Shown piece after piece: positions 51,443 through 60,746 of a stretch of 64,000 nucleotides of DNA. Made by a program: the position numbers and the translations under genes. The stretch is taken from the NCBI GenBank assembly GCA_023401925.1, contig JAEXDA010000051.1, positions 1 through 64,000 of the forward strand. Reading direction: 5' to 3'. The notes beneath the pieces were generated by a model. That model saw nothing but the letters and a program-made list of their open reading frames with translations. It had not been told where the DNA came from and made no database searches. Position 1 is the stretch's first letter; every line of letters begins with the position of its first letter. The stretch is from Bacillota bacterium (GTDB lineage: Bacteria > Bacillota > UBA4882 > UBA8346).

Positions 51443-53404
51443 TCAATAGATATTCTCATTTTCACGGTAATTTCGCCAAACGTTTTCAAAAAAATCGTCA
51501 CCAGCGGGGATTTCACGAATCTTGCGCCAGGTAAAATCGCATTTTTGAGCCCGGTACCATACTTCTTGAATGAAATGACGCCGTGAGCCATCGTCCAACA
51601 TATAACGAAAAACCTCCGGTAAATTTGCAGCAGGCAACTTACCTTGCTGATTGGAATACAAAGCAGAACCGCGACTTTTTCCACTGTTTTCGATATAATC
51701 GGCTATGGCGCTTAAATAGACATACTGGCTGATCAGCATATCATAAAGCCGGAATACCTTGTTCAAATCCTGAACATCCTTAATCTTAACCTTTGTTTCA
51801 AAATTAGTAAGCATTTCCCTATCTTTAGCCAAGCATTCCCGGATGCCTATGGTGTCGCGAATTGCGGCGCCATAGCGGCTCATGTCCCTAGTCGCCTGGT
51901 CCCAAAGCTGCCGGACATTTTCGGATTCTCCAATTACTCCTTCACTGGTGGCGATGGTACTTGCCAATAAATGACGGCATTGATTGAAAAAATCCTCCAA
52001 TACCGGCCCTTCCCCTTGGCGATGTCGGGCAATATATTGGGCCGCCCGGGTGGAACCGACTTGTCCCGCATTCAATGCACTGCCGCCTGGCCGGTACACA
52101 CCATGAGTCCCGCTGACCTCGCCGACAGCAAAAAAGCCTTGAAGATTGGTATGCCACCACATATCAATACTAAGTCCGCCGTTATTATGTTGGGCGCATA
52201 AGGCAATTTCCAGCGGCGTAGTTGATAAATCAACGCCTTTATCTTGATAGAATGTGATGGCCGGGGTGTTCATATGGCGCAGACGATCAAGCGGCTTTCC
52301 AAAAGTGGCCCCGGCCTTCTTCAAATAATCTACGGCCTCTTTGGAGAGAGCCGTATAGTCGATCTCAACATTACCGGGGTTTTCCCGGAAATCAAGAAAA
52401 ACACGCCGCCCTTTGAGATTGCTTTCAATATGAACCAGGAGATCGATAACGGAAGAGCCGCCGTCAATCTTCCGTACATCAAAAGGCCATTGATACCCTT
52501 TGAGAAATATCATGTTCAACATTTCGGTTCGACTCGGAAAAAAATCCAACAGAAACTCCCGTTGATTCCTACCGTTTGGGTCGGTAGAGATAAATTTGGG
52601 TAAAACCTGCATATAAGTGCCGGAAACATTCCATCTGGGCTTTATCGACGCCAGGCCGTATTGCCACTCGGTTAAGTTTTTCCCGGCCACTCCGGCTTCA
52701 AAGGCTAGTCCGCTGGCACCATAATGGCCGAGAGGGTAGACCGAGTCCGCGTACATACCGGCGGGACCACCGGTGGCATAAATAACATTTTTGCAACAAA
52801 AGGCCACAAATCTTTGAGCTTTATCAGCGATGTTCTGAAGATTTAGACATAACAAGCCATATAATTTCCCATCCCCGGCCAGGATTTTAATAACTTGCAT
52901 TTTGTCATAAATTCGGATCCCTTTTTCTTGAACCGAACGTTCCAGACATTCCGTCATTATTTTCGAAGTATACGGTCCAACCGAAGTGGCCCTTCTGCCA
53001 GGATCATGATCTGTCTTATACCCTACAAATTCGCCATAACGGTTTTGGGGAAACGGCACTCCGAGTTCCACTAAATTCAAAAAACATTTCGTCGATAAAG
53101 CGGCTTCAGTCAAAGCGATATCTCCATCGACACATTCACCGTCAAAAAGGGCTTTGGCAAGTTCAGCAACGGAATCCGCTGCATCGCCGGACAAGGTAAG
53201 TTTATAATAGGTTTGTTTATCCGAACCCGTATTGCGGGAAGTTCCAGCCAGGACATGATCGGTAACCATGGCGATATCGCGCTGACCGCAACTGTAAAGC
53301 CGGTTTGCCGCATTAAACCCGGCAGCCCCCGTTCCCACGATGATCGTGTTATAAGAAAACACCGAGATTTCATACCCGCTGACATTGATTATACCGCTGG
53401 ACAA
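51443..53404 (-). CDS. FAD-dependent fumarate reductase-type flavoprotein
   Basis: About 653 residues. FAD dinucleotide motif near the N-terminus (IIVGTGAAGFNAANRLY); catalytic-domain features (HDPGRRATSVGPYT; HNNGGLSIDMWWHTN) and the FAD-binding end (FFAVGEVSGTHGVYRPGGSALNA) are typical of the succinate/fumarate/aspartate oxidase family. The TTG at 53402-53404, 7 bases after GAGGGGGA, is chosen because the longer frame overlaps the SDR gene with unrelated residues. No signal peptide or heme motif. It probably reduces (or oxidises) a C=C bond in the pathway intermediate. Confidence 0.85.
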   Translation of the reverse strand: MSSGIINVSGYEISVFSYNTIIVGTGAAGFNAANRLYSCGQRDIAMVTDHVLAGTSRNTGSDKQTYYKLTLSGDAADSVAELAKALFDGECVDGDIALTEAALSTKCFLNLVELGVPFPQNRYGEFVGYKTDHDPGRRATSVGPYTSKIMTECLERSVQEKGIRIYDKMQVIKILAGDGKLYGLLCLNLQNIADKAQRFVAFCCKNVIYATGGPAGMYADSVYPLGHYGASGLAFEAGVAGKNLTEWQYGLASIKPRWNVSGTYMQVLPKFISTDPNGRNQREFLLDFFPSRTEMLNMIFLKGYQWPFDVRKIDGGSSVIDLLVHIESNLKGRRVFLDFRENPGNVEIDYTALSKEAVDYLKKAGATFGKPLDRLRHMNTPAITFYQDKGVDLSTTPLEIALCAQHNNGGLSIDMWWHTNLQGFFAVGEVSGTHGVYRPGGSALNAGQVGSTRAAQYIARHRQGEGPVLEDFFNQCRHLLASTIATSEGVIGESENVRQLWDQATRDMSRYGAAIRDTIGIRECLAKDREMLTNFETKVKIKDVQDLNKVFRLYDMLISQYVYLSAIADYIENSGKSRGSALYSNQQGKLPAANLPEVFRYMLDDGSRRHFIQEVWYRAQKCDFTWRKIREIPAGDDFFENVWRNYRENENIY

Positions 53405-53432
53405 TCTTTTATCCCCCTCAAGGCATCCGTCT

Positions 53433-54200
53433 TCACAACCGCTGAATGTGAAAACCGCCGTCAACATCGATATAATTGCCGGTTGTATAAAGAAAACGAT
53501 CCGAACAAAATGCGGATACAGCAGCTCCAATATCCTCCGGCTGTCCCCAGCGCTTGATCGGAAATGCGCCCTCATTTAAAAGTTTATTGTACTTTTCTTT
53601 TACTCCGGTTGTCATATCGGTAAAAATAACACCCGGTCGTACCTCATATACATAAATGCCATCGCCGGCCAGACGGTCGGCATAGAGTTTGGTCAACATC
53701 GAGACGCCCGCTTTGGAAATGCAATATTCCCCCCGGGATGTGGATGAGACCACGGCGGAACACGAAGAGATGTTGACAATAACCCCGCGCTTTTTTTCTT
53801 TGATTTCCTGCTTTAACATTTGTTTGACAACCAGTTGGGTCATGAACATGGTGCCTTTGGTATTAATGCCGATCACCCGGTCAAAGCTTTCTTCGGACAT
53901 TTCCAGTAAATCGGTCCTTACCAGCGGGGCCACACCCGCATTGTTGACCAGCACATCGATGCTTCCAAAGCAAGAAATTGCCTGGTTAACACATTTCTCC
54001 CGGTCGCCGCTTTGGGAAACATCGCCCTGGACATAAAGATAATCGATTCCTAGTTGTTTTAATTCCTCTAACCGTTCTTGGTTTTTTTCCAACGGGCTTA
54101 CCGCCATAATGACAATCTGATAGCCATCCATTCCTAGTTGTTTTGAAATTGCAAAACCTATTCCACGGCTTCCTCCGGTTACAATTGCTGTCTTCGACAT
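53433..54200 (-). CDS. short-chain dehydrogenase/reductase (SDR)
   Basis: A 255-residue classical SDR: cofactor motif TGGSRGIGFAISKQLG, NNAG, catalytic Ser in NISSCSAVVSS and YCISK (Tyr-x3-Lys). Similar to 3-oxoacyl-ACP reductases and sugar dehydrogenases. Substrate unknown. Encoded between the zinc dehydrogenase and the flavoprotein. Confidence 0.92.
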   Translation of the reverse strand: MSKTAIVTGGSRGIGFAISKQLGMDGYQIVIMAVSPLEKNQERLEELKQLGIDYLYVQGDVSQSGDREKCVNQAISCFGSIDVLVNNAGVAPLVRTDLLEMSEESFDRVIGINTKGTMFMTQLVVKQMLKQEIKEKKRGVIVNISSCSAVVSSTSRGEYCISKAGVSMLTKLYADRLAGDGIYVYEVRPGVIFTDMTTGVKEKYNKLLNEGAFPIKRWGQPEDIGAAVSAFCSDRFLYTTGNYIDVDGGFHIQRL

Positions 54201-54216
54201 GCTTTCCTCCTTGATG

Positions 54217-55254
54217 TTAAGGCTTTAGGATCACTTTAACGGAGCCTGAGTTTTTATCCAAAGATGTTTCCAAGGCCTGCTGAAGTTCGGCGAGTTTAAA
54301 TGTGTGGGTAATCAACTTTTCAATAGGAATCTCTTCCGACATTTTTAAAGCCGCCGGAAAATCCCAACAATAACCCTGAGAACCCTGAACCTTGATCTCA
54401 TGCGTTATGAAACGGGTAACCGGAATTTGAATTTCTTTTTCTTCAAAAATTCCGACAATGGTTGCCAAGCCATTTTTTTTCAATGCCATCATCGCTTGGC
54501 GAAAAGTTGATTCCCTACCGACACATTCAAAGGTTTTATCCATCCCCCTACCGTCAGTGAGCATATGAACTTTCTCCAACACATCCTGTTCTTCGGGATG
54601 AATCACCGTTGTAGCGCCCAATTCCAACGCTAATTTTAATCTTGCAGCCGAAAAGTCGACAATTGCCACTTCACTAGCGCCTGTCCTGCGGCATAACGCC
54701 GCCGTCAACAATCCTATCGCTCCCGCGCCGATAACGAGAAGTTTTTCACCCAATTGAATTCCGGCTCTCCGTACAGCATGGGTGGCGACAGCCAAAGGCT
54801 CTATTAACGCACCGCCATCATAAGAAAGATGACCCGGCAATTTATAAACATAGGGCTCAAAAACGGTGATATAATCAGCCATCGCTCCGTCCCCATTCCG
54901 GTATGTGAAACTTATATTTTCGCAATAGCCATACTCTCCATGACGGCAGGCTTCACATTTTCCACAGACGATGACTGGCTCTACCGTGACCCGATCTCCA
55001 ACGGTGACAGTTTGAACATCCTTGCCCACAGCGATGACATCACCGGCAAATTCATGGCCAATGGTTGCGGGAAGAGAAACAGCCGGGTGTTTTCCTTTAA
55101 ATATATGAAGATCGCTCCCGCAAATACTGCTGGAAATAATCTTGATTAAAACCTGGCCCGGACCGGGATCGTTTACATTGCTTGTTATAAAATCGGTTTT
55201 TCCGGGCGCAACAACCCGCCCTTTCCGATTGATAAGTTTTTGTTGCTCAGCCAT
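54217..55254 (-). CDS. zinc-dependent medium-chain dehydrogenase (sorbitol/threonine DH-like)
   Basis: A 345-residue MDR enzyme: catalytic zinc ligands in SSSICGSDLH and GHEFAGDV, structural zinc Cys4 (VCGKCEACRHGEYGYC), NAD fold VIGAGAIGLLTAAL. Family members oxidise secondary alcohols of polyols or threonine. The ATG at 55252-55254 follows GGAGGG by 6 bases; the longer frame lacks a ribosome site. It lies 13 bp downstream of the OYE-type gene. Confidence 0.9.
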   Translation of the reverse strand: MAEQQKLINRKGRVVAPGKTDFITSNVNDPGPGQVLIKIISSSICGSDLHIFKGKHPAVSLPATIGHEFAGDVIAVGKDVQTVTVGDRVTVEPVIVCGKCEACRHGEYGYCENISFTYRNGDGAMADYITVFEPYVYKLPGHLSYDGGALIEPLAVATHAVRRAGIQLGEKLLVIGAGAIGLLTAALCRRTGASEVAIVDFSAARLKLALELGATTVIHPEEQDVLEKVHMLTDGRGMDKTFECVGRESTFRQAMMALKKNGLATIVGIFEEKEIQIPVTRFITHEIKVQGSQGYCWDFPAALKMSEEIPIEKLITHTFKLAELQQALETSLDKNSGSVKVILKP

Positions 55255-55267
55255 TTCAAACCCTCCA

Positions 55268-56629
55268 TTAATGATTATTTTCTGCAGCATTTCTAGCTTC
55301 ATTGTAAAGGGGCATATAAACTAAGCCGTCTTTGATGACACAACCGGTACGTCCATGGTCGCGCATAATCTGGGTGCACTTGCTGCAGGCAATACAACAT
55401 TTGTTGGGTATCATCGCGCCCTTTGTTAAAATATCTTTGGGTGCATCCGGATAAGCAAAAGCTTCGCGCCCGATTCCCACCATTTTGCAGCCGTTTTCCA
55501 TTAAGTTTGCGGCGCCGGCGTTGGCTAAAAACTGGCGCAGCCAACTATAGCCGTTGCCGACGACGGGAATCTCCCCTGCCAGTTGTTGAATTTTACGGCT
55601 GAACCCAAACAGTCTAGCGACACTTTCCAAGGGGTGTTCGCTCGGAGTTTCGCCACCGAGGGTCGGTTGATCAAAAGGCCTTGTAACTTGTGGAAAACGG
55701 AAATAAGGATTCCCCGAAGAATTGCTTAGCAGGTCAACCCCATTTTTTACTAATAATTCAGTCAAACGGACCGGTTCGGTTAAATCTGGCTGCCAGCAAT
55801 CGGTTTTATCGACACCCCAACCATAAGGATAGGGATGGGCATCAAACACATTGAACCGTGAAGCAATAATGAAATCATTGCCGACGGCTTGACGGACTTC
55901 CTTAATAATCGTAAGCAAAAGACGAGTCCGGTTTTCAAAACTTCCGCCATATTTACCTTCACGGGTATGGCTTGCAAGGATTTCCGAAAGCAGATAGCGG
56001 TGACAGGATTTGATGTCAACCCCGTCAAATCCGGCTTCTTTTGCTAGGACAGCCGATTGGACATATTTTTCAACCAAACCGTCCAAATAATCATCGGAAA
56101 GGACCGGTGCATCAGGGTTCAAGGAAACCCGCGGATCAAGCAACGGATCATGTTGCGGTACCAAAGGCGCCGGTTTATCATCCGGTCGGGAATAGCGCCC
56201 CGAATGGGTAAGCTGCAAGATACTGACCGGCTGATGACTGCTGCCGCAAGAGTTAGCTGCCGCCGCATTGGCCTTTTTGAGCATTTCCGTAAAGGCCGAT
56301 ACATTGCTCCGAGTTAAATACATTTGCAAGGGATTGGCTCTTCCTTCATGCACCACTGCGCAGGCTTCATACCAAATAAGCCCCGCCCCGCCCGATGCAA
56401 AACGTTCATATCTTCTTCTTACCAGTTCGGATGGACTGCCGTCCCGTTCACTATCACAGCCCTCCATCGGCAAAATGGCTATTGAGTTCGGTGTGGTATA
56501 TTTATTGATTTTTACCTGCTTTGACAAGGGGGATAAATCTTCGCTGAAACGGATTTCAGCCCCTAATTGAAGTACTTTTTCCCGGATTTCATCTAAATTT
56601 TTAAAATTAAATTTTTCAAATGCCGCCAT
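55268..56629 (-). CDS. Old-yellow-enzyme-type reductase with C-terminal Fe-S motif but no FAD/NAD domain
   Basis: A 453-residue protein with an FMN TIM barrel (THSGRYSRPD, active-site region GFDGVDIKSCHRYLLSEI, GGSFENRTRLLL) and a Cys motif CIACSKCTQIMRDHGRTGC (Cx2Cx2Cx11C) near the C-terminus. In 2,4-dienoyl-CoA and enoate reductases the same motif binds 4Fe-4S and is followed by a 300-residue FAD/NAD domain, which is missing here. Electrons must come from another protein, possibly SudAB. Likely reduces an activated C=C bond. Confidence 0.87.
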   Translation of the reverse strand: MAAFEKFNFKNLDEIREKVLQLGAEIRFSEDLSPLSKQVKINKYTTPNSIAILPMEGCDSERDGSPSELVRRRYERFASGGAGLIWYEACAVVHEGRANPLQMYLTRSNVSAFTEMLKKANAAAANSCGSSHQPVSILQLTHSGRYSRPDDKPAPLVPQHDPLLDPRVSLNPDAPVLSDDYLDGLVEKYVQSAVLAKEAGFDGVDIKSCHRYLLSEILASHTREGKYGGSFENRTRLLLTIIKEVRQAVGNDFIIASRFNVFDAHPYPYGWGVDKTDCWQPDLTEPVRLTELLVKNGVDLLSNSSGNPYFRFPQVTRPFDQPTLGGETPSEHPLESVARLFGFSRKIQQLAGEIPVVGNGYSWLRQFLANAGAANLMENGCKMVGIGREAFAYPDAPKDILTKGAMIPNKCCIACSKCTQIMRDHGRTGCVIKDGLVYMPLYNEARNAAENNH

Positions 56630-56655
56630 AGCTCACCGCTCCCTTGTTTTATAAA

Positions 56656-56669
56656 TGCAATCGTTTTCA
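56656..56669. promoter_or_regulatory. LacI/CcpA-type operator upstream of the OYE gene
   Basis: Minus-strand TGAAAACGATTGCA matches the cre/LacI-type consensus TGWAANCGNTNWCA at all but one position. It lies in the 62-bp gap between the TIM-barrel isomerase and OYE-type genes, which suggests an internal promoter controlled by CcpA or the local LacI protein. Confidence 0.5.
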
Positions 56670-56691
56670 AAATCAAAAATAAAAAAAACTC

Positions 56692-57534
56692 TTACATTGT
56701 CAATAAATTCTTCAGATTGTGAATCCCTTTTTGAGCCAATTGATCCGGACTCGTATCCAGTTGACGCCAAGCGCCATCCATTCCACCCGCCGGAAAACTT
56801 TCGATGGTTATATGTCCCGTATAGTTGTACTTTTTTAAAATTTTTACCAACTCAAGCCATGGCAAATGTCCAAGGCCCGGCGCTGCCCTATTGGAGCCAC
56901 AAGCATGAAAATGAACTAGTTTACCGGCCTTACACACCAGCCGAAGCGCATCCATTATATCATCTTCCTCGATGCCGGCCTGATAAGTATCGAAAAGAAT
57001 ACCCACATTGGGGCTTCCAATATCTGAAACCATTTTCAAAGCCTGTTCAACCGTATTAACAACACTGGTACGGTAACGGTTTATCGGTTCCAGTGCAATC
57101 ATCACCCCATAATTCTTTGCGAGGCAGGACATTTCTGCAAGACCCTTCACCGCATAATCCCATTCCCGCTTTTGATCACCGGGGCTCAAGAGATGCGTTT
57201 TGCCGCCACCGGCATATACCGGACCCCCGAAAATTTTTGCCCCCGCCTTTTCTGCCGCCTCAAAGCAATCGGAGAAATACCGTTTCGTGTTTTGCCGAAT
57301 CTGCTCATCAAAACTGGAAATATCTCTTCCCTTAATGAATGCCCCGCAAAGCGTTAACTCCATCTGGAGTTCGTCAACAATTTTTCTGACGGCGGCATAG
57401 TCAAAATCAGTGTTCACCATGCCTATTTCACAAGAATCAAATCCAAACTGTTTGGCTTTTTCAAACAGATACAGTTCCTTATCACTAAACGCATCGATCC
57501 AATTCCAAAAATTAATCCCCAGCCGGTTTCTCAT
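56692..57534 (-). CDS. sugar phosphate isomerase/epimerase-like TIM-barrel protein
   Basis: A 280-residue xylose-isomerase-like TIM barrel: metal-ligand segments IALEPINRYRT, GILFDTYQAG, VHFHACGSNR and HITIESFPAGG. The family includes hydroxypyruvate isomerase, tagatose/psicose epimerases, inosose dehydratase (IolE) and dehydroshikimate dehydratase. The exact reaction cannot be told. It lies between the regulator and the OYE-type gene. Confidence 0.88.
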   Translation of the reverse strand: MRNRLGINFWNWIDAFSDKELYLFEKAKQFGFDSCEIGMVNTDFDYAAVRKIVDELQMELTLCGAFIKGRDISSFDEQIRQNTKRYFSDCFEAAEKAGAKIFGGPVYAGGGKTHLLSPGDQKREWDYAVKGLAEMSCLAKNYGVMIALEPINRYRTSVVNTVEQALKMVSDIGSPNVGILFDTYQAGIEEDDIMDALRLVCKAGKLVHFHACGSNRAAPGLGHLPWLELVKILKKYNYTGHITIESFPAGGMDGAWRQLDTSPDQLAQKGIHNLKNLLTM

Positions 57535-57555
57535 GGCGATCTCCTCCTTTAAAAC

Positions 57556-58548
57556 TTACCGGGTCGATTTTCGAATAATTAAATCAGTTTTCAAAAAATC
57601 GATGGAAGGTTTGACGGTTCCTTTACCTTTAATCATTTGAATCACCTTTTTGGCTGCAAGGGCTCCTATTTCATATAAAGGCTGCGATACAGTAGAAAGA
57701 GGCGGTTCAACCAGCGCACTGATTTCAATGTTGTCAAATCCCAAGACCGAAATATCCTCAGGAATATGGAAACCCATATCTTGGATAGCACGCATAATCA
57801 CGATGGCCTTGGGATCGCTGCTGGCAAAAATGGCGTCAATCCTCGGGGTTTTTTTTAAAATTTCCTGGGTCAAATAATAAAAACTATTGGTGCCATTCGT
57901 TTCATGAATAACAAGCTCTGGATCGATTTCAAAACCATGATCCCGAAGTGCATCGATATAACCCTGATACCGCTGCTGATAAATAGAAAGTTCCATCCTT
58001 CCGAGAGCTAGAGCAATTCGTTGATGATGCGTTTTAATCAAATAACAAACCGCGTCATAAGCGGCATGATAATTATCAATTGCAACGGTACTGATGGTGT
58101 CATCATAATAACGGCCCGTTAGAACCACTGGAAAATCTTCAGCGCACAACGCCCGAATATGGTCACTACCCGGCAGCATGGACGCTACAATAAAACCATC
58201 GATCAACCTGGTTTTCAATTTATCGATATAGTCCCTTTCAACTTTCATATCTTCATCAGTATTGCAAAGAACAACCGTAAATCCATTTTTCCGGGCAACA
58301 TCTTCAACTCCCCGCGTAATCACGGGAAAAATCTGATTTTCAATACTGGGCAGCATCAACGCAATCGTGTTGGTGTAACCCAGTTTGAGTCCTTTTGCCA
58401 GGATATTGGGCTGATAATGAAGACGGCTCACTGCTTCAAGAACTCTTGTCTTGGTTTTTTCCTTGACGAGGTCACTCCCGCTAAGAACACGGGACACAGT
58501 GCTAATGGACACTCCGGCGTCTTTGGCAACTTTCTTCATATTAATCAT
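57556..58548 (-). CDS. LacI-family transcriptional regulator
   Basis: A 330-residue LacI/GalR protein: N-terminal helix-turn-helix (KKVAKDAGVSISTVSRVLSG), hinge helix (NILAKGLKLG) and a sugar-binding-type effector domain (IDAIFASSDPKAIVIMRA, DISVLGFDNIEIS). ATG 58546-58548 behind GGAG is preferred to the longer frame. It probably senses the substrate of the cluster and represses it, perhaps via the operator at 56656-56669. Confidence 0.92.
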   Translation of the reverse strand: MINMKKVAKDAGVSISTVSRVLSGSDLVKEKTKTRVLEAVSRLHYQPNILAKGLKLGYTNTIALMLPSIENQIFPVITRGVEDVARKNGFTVVLCNTDEDMKVERDYIDKLKTRLIDGFIVASMLPGSDHIRALCAEDFPVVLTGRYYDDTISTVAIDNYHAAYDAVCYLIKTHHQRIALALGRMELSIYQQRYQGYIDALRDHGFEIDPELVIHETNGTNSFYYLTQEILKKTPRIDAIFASSDPKAIVIMRAIQDMGFHIPEDISVLGFDNIEISALVEPPLSTVSQPLYEIGALAAKKVIQMIKGKGTVKPSIDFLKTDLIIRKSTR

Positions 58549-58645
58549 TTGAGACTCCATCCACAAATTGAATAATTTAACATTTCAATGATAGCCGTTC
58601 AATGATGGAAAGTCAATCATTCGAACCGTTTCATCAAAATACTGG

Positions 58646-60301
58646 TCATTCCCAATAAATCGTCCCGCCCTTATCTGCAGATGAAGTACACTTCTTATAA
58701 AGTTTCAACCATCCTGCGGCCGGTTTTTCAATTTTGTTCCAGTGCCGTTTGCGGTTTGCAAATTCTTCATCCGAAACATTAACCGTTAATTTTCTGGCTT
58801 CAATATCAATATGAATGACATCCCCGTTTTTCAATAAGGCAATATTTCCACCCTCATACGCTTCGGGAGACACATGACCGATTGCCAATCCCCCTGTAGC
58901 CCCTGAAAAGCGGCCATCGGAAACCAGTGCGATCTTGGTTCCAAGCCCTTTCCCCAATACGGCGGCCATAAAAGTCTCCATATGAGGCATTCCGGGAGAA
59001 CCTTTCGGGCCTTCATAACGAATAACGACTACATCCCCGGCAACAATTTCATCTTTGAGAATCGCTTGCCAGGCATCGTCCTGAGAATCGTAAACTTTGG
59101 CGGGTCCGCTAAAGTTTAAAGCTTCTTTATCAACCGCCGAAAACTTAACAATCGCACTTTCTGTAGCAATGTTGCCTTTTAATACGGCCAGGCCTCCCTG
59201 AACGCTAATGGGATGGCCTACTTCATGAATCACGTCTTGATTCTTGTTTTGCGATTTGGCAATCTTATCCTCAATGGTCCCGAACATGCCCTTGGCGGAA
59301 GTTTTGATCTTACCGGCTGCGGCAAGTTCCTTAAGTACAGCGCCCAATCCGCCCGCTTCAGAGAATTCAGCCATCGTATAGCTTTTGTGGTTTGGATAAA
59401 TTGCACTAATCACCGGAACATCCCGGCTGATCTCATCAAAGAACTCGGGTGTAATCTCAATGCCCGCCTGCCGGGCGATAGCCGGAATATGCAGGATAGA
59501 ATTGGTCGACCCCCCTGTAGCCATCATGTAACGGACCAGATTTTCAAAATTATCGGCGTTGATTACATCAAGAGGCCGGGTTTCGTTTTTTACAAGCTGA
59601 ACAATTTTCCGGGCTGCTTCTAAAGCCATCTCGCGCCACTCAGAGCTTTGCGCTCTTATACTGGCATTTCCGTCGGGTGAGAATCCTAAAATCTCTGCCG
59701 TAGCGCACATGGTGTTGGCTGTCCCCATGAAAGGACAGGCTCCCGGTGTCGGACAGGCATTGCGGACGATATCCTTATATTCTTCCTTACTCATATCCCC
59801 GGCAATGTAAGCGGCATAAGCCTGTTTGGTATGGGTCAAAGTTATCATTTTTTGGTTATGAAAACCCGGGGCCATAAAACCGCCGGTAAACATGACCGCT
59901 GGAATATTGACCCGCATGATGCCCATTAACATACCCGGTACGACCTTATCGCAACTTGCCAGCAAAATCATGCCGTCAAGCATATTAAGCTCGGCCACAG
60001 TCTCCACTTCGGACGAGACTAAATCACGAGTCGGCAGTGTATATCGATCTCCCGGCGTATTGGAACAAATACCGTCGCATATACCCAAAACCGGTAACTC
60101 GCGAGCCAGTGCACCAGCTTTGTTAATTTCATCCTTAATCCCTTCAATCACTTCTTTGAAATGAAAATGCCCCGGGTTCATCTCGTTCCATGAATTGACG
60201 ATGCCGATCACGGGACGTTTCGCTTCCTCAGGCGATACTCCCATCGCATAAAGCAACGCATTACGATGGTCGAGAGATTCTTCGTTCCAATTGCGAATCA
60301 T
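58646..60301 (-). CDS. IlvD/Edd-family dehydratase
   Basis: A 551-residue Fe-S dehydratase: Fe-S cysteines in LLASCDKVVPGM and NACPTPGACPFMGTANTM, with GRFSGATGGLAIGHVSPEA near the C-terminus. The family dehydrates dihydroxy-acids (IlvD), 6-phosphogluconate (Edd) or free sugar acids. With an importer, LacI regulator and sugar-type dehydrogenases around it, a sugar-acid dehydratase is more likely than valine synthesis; no other ilv genes are near. ATG 60299-60301 follows AGGAG by 9 bases. Confidence 0.9.
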   Translation of the reverse strand: MIRNWNEESLDHRNALLYAMGVSPEEAKRPVIGIVNSWNEMNPGHFHFKEVIEGIKDEINKAGALARELPVLGICDGICSNTPGDRYTLPTRDLVSSEVETVAELNMLDGMILLASCDKVVPGMLMGIMRVNIPAVMFTGGFMAPGFHNQKMITLTHTKQAYAAYIAGDMSKEEYKDIVRNACPTPGACPFMGTANTMCATAEILGFSPDGNASIRAQSSEWREMALEAARKIVQLVKNETRPLDVINADNFENLVRYMMATGGSTNSILHIPAIARQAGIEITPEFFDEISRDVPVISAIYPNHKSYTMAEFSEAGGLGAVLKELAAAGKIKTSAKGMFGTIEDKIAKSQNKNQDVIHEVGHPISVQGGLAVLKGNIATESAIVKFSAVDKEALNFSGPAKVYDSQDDAWQAILKDEIVAGDVVVIRYEGPKGSPGMPHMETFMAAVLGKGLGTKIALVSDGRFSGATGGLAIGHVSPEAYEGGNIALLKNGDVIHIDIEARKLTVNVSDEEFANRKRHWNKIEKPAAGWLKLYKKCTSSADKGGTIYWE

Positions 60302-60326
60302 TTTGCTATTCTCCTTTGTGACATTT

Positions 60327-60698
60327 TTATCTTTGCAGTAAATGCACGGCAAAACCGGCAATTTCATCCTTGAAATAAATTACGATCAAATTTCCCTCCG
60401 CATCATACTTGGCGGATTCATCCTGAAAGGTACAGCCTTTTCCTTCCAAATAGGCTTTGGCCTCATGAATATCGTTTACCGCAACCGCGATATGACCATG
60501 GGTACCCCGGCCGCCGCCTTTCATAATCTCAAGTTTGGGTCCGGCATAAATCGATTGGGTTCCTTCTTCCACCGGCCACCCGAAAAACGTTTCAAACCAT
60601 TGAGCAGTAGCCAATGCCGTTTTTGGATCGCTTGCATTGATCCCCAGGTGGACAACTTTAAAACCGATTTTTTCGAGAATATCATTTTTTTGTTCCAT
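60327..60698 (-). CDS. VOC (glyoxalase-fold) protein related to the aldolase-linked VOC domain
   Basis: A 123-residue VOC protein: VVHLGINASDPKTALATAQW, HGHIAVAVNDIHEA and GNLIVIYFKDEIAGFAVHLL. From memory, this pattern resembles the extra C-terminal domain on KDPG/KHG aldolases of some Firmicutes (HLGINAEN, NGHIAIGTN, EIGGFAIHL). A stand-alone version beside an Edd-like dehydratase would fit an Entner-Doudoroff-like route. A lyase or epimerase/racemase role is also possible. Confidence 0.8.
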   Translation of the reverse strand: MEQKNDILEKIGFKVVHLGINASDPKTALATAQWFETFFGWPVEEGTQSIYAGPKLEIMKGGGRGTHGHIAVAVNDIHEAKAYLEGKGCTFQDESAKYDAEGNLIVIYFKDEIAGFAVHLLQR

Positions 60699-60746
60699 CT
60701 TTATCCAGTTCTCCGTTGGAATATTATTTACAGGTACATTAAAGAT

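Noticed and set aside
51443..53404. AprA (dissimilatory APS reductase) as identity of the flavoprotein
   Set aside because: No AprB ferredoxin partner and no sulfur genes adjacent. The sequence fits the general fumarate-reductase flavoprotein family in a catabolic cluster.
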